Shown piece after piece: positions 12,005-16,896 of a stretch of 16,896 nucleotides of DNA (position 1 is the first letter of the stretch; every line of letters begins with the position of its first letter). The stretch comes from an uncultured Faecalibacterium sp. GTDB lineage: Bacteria; Bacillota; Clostridia; Oscillospirales; Ruminococcaceae. Below the pieces are notes generated by a model that saw only the letters and a program-made list of their open reading frames with translations, was not told the origin of the DNA and made no database searches. The DNA lies in the NCBI GenBank assembly GCA_937917475.1, contig CALDNF010000149.1, forward strand, positions 1 to 16,896, given 5' to 3'. The position numbers and the translations under genes were made by a program.

Positions 12005-14164
12005 CTATCTCTGGCAGGTGCGAATCTCTTCCAGCAGCGTTCCGGCGGAGACGGGCTTGGTGATATAGCCATCGATGACACGGTGGCGGCGGGCATCCAC
12101 GATCTCCCGGGTGGGGCTGTTGGTCATTACCAGCCGGGTCAGCCCCGGATACTTGCCCTGAATGGACATACAGAACTCCACGCCGCTGCCGCCGGTCAGG
12201 CTCTCGTCGATGGCAAGCACGTCGAAGGTCTGCTCGTCCAGCAGGGCCCGCACCTCGCCCCGGCGGGAGCAGGTGACCACCTCAAGGCCCAGTTTGGCAA
12301 AGTCGGCGGTGAGCAGGTCCAGCACCTTCTTGTTGTCGTCGGCGGCAAGGATGCGCAGCTTGCGGTCCTGTCCCCACTGCAATTGCTCCTGTGCGTGCTG
12401 CTGTTCCAGCAGGGGCAGGTAGATATAAAAAGTGGTGCCTTTGCCCAGTGCGCTCTCGGCGCAGATCCAGCCCCGGTGGGTGCGGATGATCTGCTCGGCC
12501 AGTGCAAGGCCCAGACCGGTGCCCTCGCCGGTCTTTTTGGTGGTGAAGAAGGGCTCAAAGATGTGCTGCAGGGTGTCTTTGTCCATGCCGCAGCCGTCGT
12601 CCGAGACGCTGATGCAGATGTACGTGGGCCAGTCGTAGGAAATTTTCTCCTCGGGCAGACGCTCCGCCAGTTCCGCCCGGGGCACGGTTCTGGCCCGCAG
12701 GGTCAGGTGCCCGCCCTTCGTACCGATGGCGTGGATGGCGTTGACGCAGATGTTCAGCAGTACCTGCTGCAGCTGGGTGGAGTTGCCCAGCACGGCCTCG
12801 CCGGTCACATCCAGATCTTCCACGATCTCCACCTGCTTGGGGCAGTTGGTCTCCACCAGCTTCCGGGTGTTCTCCACCAGTTTTGCCGCTTCCACCGGCT
12901 CGTAGACGGTCTCCACGTTCTTCCGGCTCATGGACGAGATCTGTTTCACCACGTCCTGCGCCTTCTGGGCGGCTTCGCTGATCTCAAGGGCGTTGTCGTA
13001 AATTTCGCTGCCGGGGTCGGTCTCGGCCATGATGATGTCGGCGTAGCCGGTGATGGGGGTCAGGAAGTTGTTGAACTCGTGGGCGATGCCGCCGGTCAGG
13101 GTGCCCATGAGCTGCAGCCGCTGGCCGTGGGCAAGGCTCTCTTCGCTCCGGTGCAGCTCTTCCAGCGTGGCGTTCAGGGATTTCAGGTCGTTGATCTCGG
13201 TCACGTTGCGGCGTTCCTTCTGCTGCAGACGGAACACCATCAGGAGGAACAGCCCCAGAACCACGGCCACAGAGAGGAAGAGGATGGCCACTTTCTGGAA
13301 ACTTTCGGCCACCGGCTGGTAGAGGTCATCGTAGTCCACCACGGCACTGACGATCCAGAAGCTCTCCCCCACCGGCAGCTGCCGGAACGCACTGATCTTC
13401 CGTACCCGGGGCAGGGAGGGGTCCGTCCACCAGTAGGAGTAGTAATCCTGAATTCCGGAGCTCTCCACCTGCTGGGTGTGGAGCAGGTTGGCCAGACTGG
13501 TCATATCCAGCTGGGCCTTCCGGTAGAGCTTGCGGCGGCCTTCCAGCACATCGATGCCCCACTGGGCCCGCTCCGGGTGCATCACCACCCGGTTGGAGGC
13601 GTTTTTGATCATCACATAGCCGTTGGTGCCCACTTTCAGGTCGGATACCAGCTGTTCATACAGGGTCTCCGAGTCCACCACAAGGCAGACCGTCTTGTCT
13701 CCGGCCTGCTTTTTGAGGACGAGATAGTGGCGGTCGCCGCTGTGATACTGCCAGTAGGTAATGCCCTCGCCGTTGTTGGTGAGCATCATATCGCAGATGG
13801 GGGTCAGGCCGTAGCAGCTGTAGATCACCTTTCCGTCGTTGTCTTCGATCCACAGGTCGGTCAGGGTGTCGCTGCGGGCCAGCGTGGGGGAATGCCCGGG
13901 GTCGGCTTCCACCTTGCGCACCGCAGCGTCCAGCCGGTCTTCATACTCGTCCAGCGAGAATTCGATGCTGTCGGCAAGGCTCTGCACCACCAGCTCCATC
14001 TGGCGGGTCTGGCTCTCGATGAGGGCGGTGCGGTAGTCTTTCCAGACCATGCCGCCCACAGCGGCCAGCAAAGCAAACAGCACAGCTCCGGCCAGCAGCA
14101 GGGGCCAGAGCGCACGCAGGGTCTGGCCAACGGTCAGCTTCCAGTGTTCGATCTTGTTTTTCAC
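12005..14164 (-). CDS. Hybrid sensor histidine kinase: dCache-like sensor, HisKA, ATPase and receiver
   Basis: 719 residues from a GTG start. I chose GTG at 14164 because AGGAGG stands eight bases before it; a TTG at 14218 would add 18 residues but lacks a ribosome site and overlaps the divergent promoter. Numbering below is from the GTG: helix about 19-40; extracytoplasmic dCache-like sensor about 45-285, with DLWIEDNDGKVIYS and GTNGYVMIKNASNRVVMHP; second helix about 291-311; coiled linker; HisKA with H362 in TGGIAHEFNNFLTPITGYAD; ATPase with N475 in NICVNAIHAI, SDDGCGMD and GEGTGLGLALAEQI; C-terminal receiver about 604-719 with D653 (AIDESL) and K703 (ITKPVS). NtrB-like H box. It likely senses an extracellular small molecule. 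The attached receiver may pass phosphate on or act as a sink for the divergently encoded regulator. Confidence 0.9.
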   Translation of the reverse strand: MKNKIEHWKLTVGQTLRALWPLLLAGAVLFALLAAVGGMVWKDYRTALIESQTRQMELVVQSLADSIEFSLDEYEDRLDAAVRKVEADPGHSPTLARSDTLTDLWIEDNDGKVIYSCYGLTPICDMMLTNNGEGITYWQYHSGDRHYLVLKKQAGDKTVCLVVDSETLYEQLVSDLKVGTNGYVMIKNASNRVVMHPERAQWGIDVLEGRRKLYRKAQLDMTSLANLLHTQQVESSGIQDYYSYWWTDPSLPRVRKISAFRQLPVGESFWIVSAVVDYDDLYQPVAESFQKVAILFLSVAVVLGLFLLMVFRLQQKERRNVTEINDLKSLNATLEELHRSEESLAHGQRLQLMGTLTGGIAHEFNNFLTPITGYADIIMAETDPGSEIYDNALEISEAAQKAQDVVKQISSMSRKNVETVYEPVEAAKLVENTRKLVETNCPKQVEIVEDLDVTGEAVLGNSTQLQQVLLNICVNAIHAIGTKGGHLTLRARTVPRAELAERLPEEKISYDWPTYICISVSDDGCGMDKDTLQHIFEPFFTTKKTGEGTGLGLALAEQIIRTHRGWICAESALGKGTTFYIYLPLLEQQHAQEQLQWGQDRKLRILAADDNKKVLDLLTADFAKLGLEVVTCSRRGEVRALLDEQTFDVLAIDESLTGGSGVEFCMSIQGKYPGLTRLVMTNSPTREIVDARRHRVIDGYITKPVSAGTLLEEIRTCQR

Positions 14165-14201
14165 GGCAGATTCCTCCTCGGGCGGACATTCGGGGGCAGG
14201 C

Positions 14202-14230
14202 TTGCTCTTGCGGCCCAAAAATGTTATAAT
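14202..14230 (+). promoter_or_regulatory. Promoter of the OmpR-family regulator gene
   Basis: TTGCTC (14202-14207), 17-base spacer ending in TGT, then TATAAT (14225-14230): a consensus -10 with extended TG. The transcript start would be near 14237, about 57 bases before the ATG. Confidence 0.7.
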
Positions 14231-14246
14231 TTTATCAGTGTGTCAA
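14218..14246 (-). promoter_or_regulatory. Possible kinase promoter facing the regulator promoter
   Basis: Minus strand TTGACA (14241-14246) is perfect, but the best -10 at 17 bases (14218-14223, CATTTT) is poor. It overlaps the regulator -10 on the other strand, so the two would compete and an activator may be needed. Confidence 0.25.
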
Positions 14247-14293
14247 CGTTTCGTCTGAAAGTATTGTTTTTTGGCAGGAAGTGCAGGAGCAAA

Positions 14294-14986
14294 ATGGCAT
14301 ATCATGTTCTTATTGTAGACGATGATCCCGCAATTTGCAAATTATTATCCAAAGTGATGATCAGCAACGAGATGGAGCCCCTTGTGGTCAACAGCGGGGC
14401 GGCTGCGCTGGACCTCATTGCCCGGCAGAGCAATACGCTGGACATGATCCTGATGGACATCACGCTGGGAGATATGGAGGGCTTTGACGTCATCCAGACC
14501 ATCCGCCGCAACGGCGTGACCACCCCGGTCATCATCATCAGCGGCCGCAACGAGGATTACGATTTCATGTACGGGCTCTCGCTGGGTGCCGACGACTATG
14601 TGACCAAGCCCTTCCGGCCCCAGATCTTAGGGGCCAAGGTCAAGGCCCTGATCCGGCGGAGCAAGAGCTTCTCGCAGGAGAACAACCAGCAGATCACCTG
14701 CGGGCCCTTCCTGTGCGACACCACCACCATGCGCTTTTACAAGAACAACACCGAGCTCAACCTCTCGGAAAAGGAACGCAGCCTGCTGCTGCTCTTTGTG
14801 CGCCACCCCCAGCAGGTGTTTACCAAGGATATGATCTATGAACAGATCTGGGGCAGCCTGATCGCTGTGGACGACAACGCCATCATGGTCTACATCAACC
14901 GCCTGCGCAGCAAGATCGAGGATAACGCCCGCACCCCCCGGCATATCATCACCATCCGGGGCGTGGGGTATCGGTTTGTGCCGTGA
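14294..14986 (+). CDS. OmpR/PhoB-family response regulator
   Basis: A 230-residue regulator. Receiver domain about 4-118: D10/D11 acidic pocket, phospho-acceptor D55 in MILMDITLGDMEGFD, S83 in VIIISGRNED, K105 in YVTKPFRPQ. Winged helix about 128-230: LNLSEKERSLLLLFVRHPQQVFTKD (recognition support helix), VYINRLRSKIEDN (recognition helix) and the usual closing IRGVGYRFVP. The ATG at 14294 has AGGAG four bases upstream plus AGGAAG further up; a long open frame continues upstream antisense to the kinase but is a shadow. It is divergent from the hybrid kinase and is its likely partner. There is no clear terminator before the toxin 2 promoter 19 bases after the stop, so read-through into the toxin locus is possible. 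Confidence 0.92.
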   Translation: MAYHVLIVDDDPAICKLLSKVMISNEMEPLVVNSGAAALDLIARQSNTLDMILMDITLGDMEGFDVIQTIRRNGVTTPVIIISGRNEDYDFMYGLSLGADDYVTKPFRPQILGAKVKALIRRSKSFSQENNQQITCGPFLCDTTTMRFYKNNTELNLSEKERSLLLLFVRHPQQVFTKDMIYEQIWGSLIAVDDNAIMVYINRLRSKIEDNARTPRHIITIRGVGYRFVP

Positions 14987-15004
14987 GCCGGTCGTTACTT
15001 TTTA

Positions 15005-15033
15005 TTGTAAAATGCCAATTTTTATGTTAAACT
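15005..15033 (+). promoter_or_regulatory. Promoter of toxin 2
   Basis: TTGTAA (15005-15010), 17-base spacer, TAAACT (15028-15033). Transcript start near 15040, at the foot of a GCCGCC/GGCGGC hairpin (15040-15055, loop CAAC). Confidence 0.72.
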
Positions 15034-15153
15034 GAAACTGCCGCCCAACGGCGGCGGAAGGCATTGGTTCTATCTCGTGAAGGTGGTCACGCTTCTTCCG
15101 GCGCAGCGTCGGGAAAGGCGACAGCTTTTTTGAAGTTCTGATAAAAAGAAACG

Positions 15154-15179
15154 CCCCCTGACGCAGATGCGAAAGGGGG
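15154..15179 (+). promoter_or_regulatory. Hairpin that can hide the toxin 2 ribosome site
   Basis: CCCCCT (15154-15159) can pair with AGGGGG (15174-15179), which is the ribosome site itself. An inner CGC/GCG stem (15162-15171) extends the fold. This predicts translational repression of the primary message, as known for several type I toxins. Confidence 0.6.
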
Positions 15180-15187
15180 GATGTACC

Positions 15188-15301
15188 ATGACATTTCAGG
15201 ATGTCGCAGCGTTGCTCATGCTCATTGGCGGAGCGATCGTCGGCACATTTGAGATCACTTGGAAAGTTTCCGAAAAGATTCATGGCAACAAAAAAGATTG
15301 A
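15188..15301 (+). CDS. Small single-helix membrane peptide, holin-like type I toxin (copy 2)
   Basis: A 37-residue peptide, MTFQDVAALLMLIGGAIVGT then FEITWKVSEKIHGNKKD: one hydrophobic helix at about 5-21, followed by a charged, lysine-rich tail. Layout and length match Firmicute holin-like type I toxins. The ATG follows GGGGGG by seven bases (spacer ATGTACC, nearly identical to ATGTCCG in copy 1). The stop lies in the left arm of a bidirectional terminator. The F-x-I-T-W motif is shared with the 11595-11738 peptide although the helices differ in sequence. A perfect consensus promoter on the minus strand about 90 bases downstream should make a complementary RNA. Toxic action is inferred from the family and not visible in the sequence. 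Confidence 0.78.
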   Translation: MTFQDVAALLMLIGGAIVGTFEITWKVSEKIHGNKKD

Positions 15302-15338
15302 CCGCCCAAGCTCCCCAGCTAACGGTCAATCTTTTTTT
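15290..15338. terminator. Bidirectional terminator of toxin 2 and its antisense RNA
   Basis: GATTGACCG (15296-15304) pairs with CGGTCAATC (15323-15331), flanked by A6 on the left and T7 on the right, which extend the stem and give a U tail in either direction. Confidence 0.92.
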
Positions 15339-15387
15339 GATCTAACACCGGTCAGGAGCTGACCACAATAGGCCAGTGCCTTTTCCT
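15290..15387 (-). ncRNA. Predicted antisense RNA 2 (antitoxin of toxin 2)
   Basis: Starts near 15387 from the consensus promoter at 15394-15422 and should end at the terminator 15290-15338, about 98 bases. Contains a GGTCAG/CTGACC hairpin (15350-15364, loop of 3) and begins with an AGGAAAAGGCAC string close to that of antisense RNA 1. It overlaps the 3' end of the toxin 2 message. Inferred from arrangement only. Confidence 0.65.
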
Positions 15388-15393
15388 ATGTTC

Positions 15394-15422
15394 ATTATAT
15401 TCGCTCCCCTGATGTTTGTCAA
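15394..15422 (-). promoter_or_regulatory. Perfect consensus promoter for antisense RNA 2
   Basis: Minus strand: TTGACA (15417-15422), 17-base spacer, TATAAT (15394-15399), both boxes exact. An inverted repeat CGCTCCC/GGGAGCG brackets the -35 box. Confidence 0.88.
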
Positions 15423-15435
15423 GGGAGCGGTTTTT
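15402..15435 (+). terminator. Plus-strand hairpin and T run overlapping the antisense promoter
   Basis: CGCTCCC (15402-15408) pairs with GGGAGCG (15423-15429), loop of 14, followed closely by TTTTT (15431-15435). It can serve as a backup terminator for toxin 2 read-through. The same repeat brackets the -35 box on the other strand and might instead be an operator. Confidence 0.55.
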
Positions 15436-15524
15436 ATTGTGCAGGGCCCGGCGGTGCGGGCTGTTGTATCCCAAACCTTACAGGATATTAAGGCGTTTCT
15501 TAACAAAACGTAACGTGAAACACT

Positions 15525-15552
15525 TTGGGGTGTAAGTTTACTCCTCTATACT
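15525..15552 (+). promoter_or_regulatory. Probable promoter of the citrate transporter gene
   Basis: TTGGGG (15525-15530), 16-base spacer, TATACT (15547-15552), giving a leader of about 80 bases. The -35 is weak. GTTTC and GAAAC form loose inverted repeats upstream (15495-15521) that might bind a regulator. Confidence 0.5.
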
Positions 15553-15564
15553 TAAACCATAACC

Positions 15565-15606
15565 GGCGGGAATGAAGATCCATAATGTTCTGGAATGAAT
15601 CCCGCC
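15565..15606 (+). other. Leader stem-loop before the citrate transporter gene
   Basis: GGCGGGA (15565-15571) pairs with TCCCGCC (15600-15606) around a 28-base loop that holds two GGAATGAA-like strings. It lies between promoter and ribosome site and has no T tail, so it is probably a message-stability or regulatory structure. It matches no riboswitch I recognise. Confidence 0.45.
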
Positions 15607-15638
15607 AAAACGTGGAAAAAAGGAAAGGAAGTAAACCA

Positions 15639-16896
15639 ATGAGTGAAACTGTTCTCGCTCTGCTCGGCTTTGCAACGGTGATTGCGGTCATCGTCCTGCT
15701 GCTGCGCAATGTCACGGTTCCGGCACTGGCTTTTGTCAGCGTCTCGACCATCACCGCCATCATCCTGGTGGCTACCGGTGCGTTTACTCTGGACGAAATG
15801 GCCGGCTTTATCAAGTCCGGCGTGTCCGGCGTGCACGGCACTGCTGTTCTGTTCATCTTCTCGGTGCTGTTCTTCGGCGTTATGACCGATGCCGGCATGT
15901 TCGATAAGATCATCGGTGCCCTGATGAAGAAGGTGGGCAACAACGTCGTGGGCGTTGCCCTGATGACCTGCATCATCGCCATCATCGGCCATCTGGACGG
16001 CGGCGGCGCATCCACCTTCCTGATCACCATCCCCGCCATGCTGCCGGTCTACAAGCGTCTGCATATGCGCCGTGAGACCCTGCTGCTGATCTGCGTTACC
16101 GCCATGGGCGTTATGAACCTGATGCCCTGGGGCGGCCCCACCATGCGTGCTGCCAGCGTCATCGAGATGGAGCCCAACGACCTGTGGTTCCAGCTGATGC
16201 CCATGCAGATCGTCGGCTTCGTTCTGGCCATCGGCACCGCCATCTTCTGGGGCCTTCAGGAGAAGAAGCGGATCGCCAAGATGAACGGCAACTTTGCTGA
16301 GGACGAGGGCAAGTACGACGACTCCGACAGCGGTGAAAAGAACGAGGCACTGGCCCGTCCCCAGAACTTTGTGTTCAACGTGATCCTGACTCTGGCCGTC
16401 ATCATCGTGCTGGTTCTGGATATCTTCCCCTCCTACTACGTCTTCATGGTAGGCTGCGCTCTGGGCATCCTGGTCAACTACTGGGGCAAGAAGCTGCAGA
16501 ACTCCATCATCAAGAGCCACGCCGCCGCTGGCCTGAGCATGGCTTCCACCATCCTGTGCGCCGGTGTCTTCCTTGGCGTGCTGAGCAAGAGCGGCATCAT
16601 GGAGCAGATGGCTGTTATGATGGCAAATGTCATCCCCACCTCTCTGGGCCGGTTCCTGCCCATCATCATCGGCATCCTGAGCGTGCCTCTGGCTCTGCTG
16701 TTCGATACCGACTCTTACTTCTACGGCCTGCTGCCCGTTCTGGTCAGCGTGGGCAACCAGTTCGGCGTCAACCCCGCTCACATTGCCATTGCAATGGTGG
16801 TCTGCCGCAACTGCGCTACCTTCATCAGCCCGGTGGCACCCGCTACCTATCTGGGCATCGGTCTGGCCGGTGTCGAGATCAAGGACCACATCAAGT
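15639..16896 (+). CDS. CitMHS-family citrate-metal:H+ symporter, N-terminal part (3' truncated by window)
   Basis: The reading frame stays open from ATG 15639 to the window end (419 codons) and encodes a polytopic membrane protein starting MSETVLALLGFATVIAVIVL. The family signature is plain: IIGHLDGGGASTFLITIPAM near 109-128, VTAMGVMNLMPWGGPTMRAA near 151-170, then a charged loop (about 209-240), more helices, and ISPVAPATYLGIGLAG near 390-405. CitMHS proteins carry citrate complexed with Mg2+ or Ca2+ inward with protons. Usual length is about 430-450 residues, so only the last few tens are missing. The ribosome site is AAAGGAAAGGAAG. Codon choice is strongly biased (GGC, ATC, CTG), which suggests good expression. 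It has its own promoter. The metal preferred cannot be told. Confidence 0.92.
   Translation, partial: MSETVLALLGFATVIAVIVLLLRNVTVPALAFVSVSTITAIILVATGAFTLDEMAGFIKSGVSGVHGTAVLFIFSVLFFGVMTDAGMFDKIIGALMKKVGNNVVGVALMTCIIAIIGHLDGGGASTFLITIPAMLPVYKRLHMRRETLLLICVTAMGVMNLMPWGGPTMRAASVIEMEPNDLWFQLMPMQIVGFVLAIGTAIFWGLQEKKRIAKMNGNFAEDEGKYDDSDSGEKNEALARPQNFVFNVILTLAVIIVLVLDIFPSYYVFMVGCALGILVNYWGKKLQNSIIKSHAAAGLSMASTILCAGVFLGVLSKSGIMEQMAVMMANVIPTSLGRFLPIIIGILSVPLALLFDTDSYFYGLLPVLVSVGNQFGVNPAHIAIAMVVCRNCATFISPVAPATYLGIGLAGVEIKDHIK

Larger units (their letters stand above)
15005..15470 (+). repeat. Type I toxin-antitoxin-like element, copy 2
   Basis: Diverged inverted copy of 11423-11930. Shared parts in order: TTGTAA-N17-TAAACT promoter, GCCGCC/GGCGGC 5' hairpin, GGAAGGCA string, AGCTTTTTTGAAGT, ribosome site with a seven-base spacer ATGTACC, peptide with FEITW, bidirectional terminator, opposing consensus promoter, and outer GCAGGGCCCGGC (15441-15452) plus CTGTTGTATC (15461-15470), with an eight-base insertion between them relative to copy 1. 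Confidence 0.7.

Noticed and set aside
11945..14986. A 1013-codon open frame on the plus strand ending in the OmpR regulator
   Set aside because: Its first two thirds lie antisense to the well-supported hybrid kinase and have low-complexity His/Gly/Gln-rich composition; only the part from ATG 14294 is a real domain protein with its own ribosome site and promoter.
15552..16889. A 445-codon open frame on the minus strand opposite the citrate transporter
   Set aside because: Asp/His/Gln-rich composition typical of the complement of a GC-biased gene; the plus strand encodes a clear CitMHS protein.

Overview
The window reads as a chromosomal segment of a GC-rich Firmicute of the gut Clostridia (Oscillospirales/Ruminococcaceae type; Faecalibacterium or a close relative is my best guess). 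Support: AGGAGG-type ribosome sites, sigma-A promoters with 17-base spacers, KdpD/KdpE-like and dCache two-component genes, small holin-like toxins, and palindromic repeats starting CCCTCTCAGTCA, which I recall as abundant in that group. The genus is inference; the gene content is read directly.

Layout. 1-2300: the 3' end of a MurE-type ligase (+), a shared bidirectional terminator, a PTS EIIA-Glc protein (-) and a low-specificity L-threonine aldolase (-). 2338-4176: a short KdpD-like histidine kinase overlapping a KdpE-like regulator (+), with no kdpFABC genes in view. 4181-4330: a palindromic repeat between converging genes. 4309-7931: a minus-strand operon of GT4-like glycosyltransferase, coiled-coil protein and integral-membrane acyltransferase-3. 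7932-8285: a divergent control region with two near-consensus promoters and a TTGCA dyad between them. 8286-11352: a plus-strand set of adenylate-forming ligase, free-standing acyl carrier protein and condensation/CAT-fold acyltransferase, resembling a disassembled single-module NRPS-type pathway. Its last gene ends inside a second copy of the repeat.

11423-15470 is the most striking part. A hybrid dCache histidine kinase (-) and an OmpR-family regulator (+), divergently transcribed, are flanked by two inverted, diverged copies of what looks like a type I toxin-antitoxin locus. Each copy has a toxin promoter (TTGTAA-N17-TAMACT), a 5'-end hairpin on the message, a structured leader, a 37-47 residue one-helix peptide with an F-x-I-T-W motif, a bidirectional terminator, and a perfect consensus promoter (TTGACA-N17-TATAAT) on the opposite strand. 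That last promoter would make an antisense RNA of about 100 nt covering the 3' end of the toxin message. 15525-16896: promoter, leader and 5' part of a CitMHS-family citrate transporter that runs off the window.

How the genes may work together: the two divergent operons at 4309-11352 could share a regulator and make or decorate an acylated surface or secreted product (inference). The kinase and regulator may respond to an extracellular small molecule. The citrate transporter lies downstream but has its own promoter. No rRNA, tRNA, CRISPR array, transposase or phage structural gene was seen.
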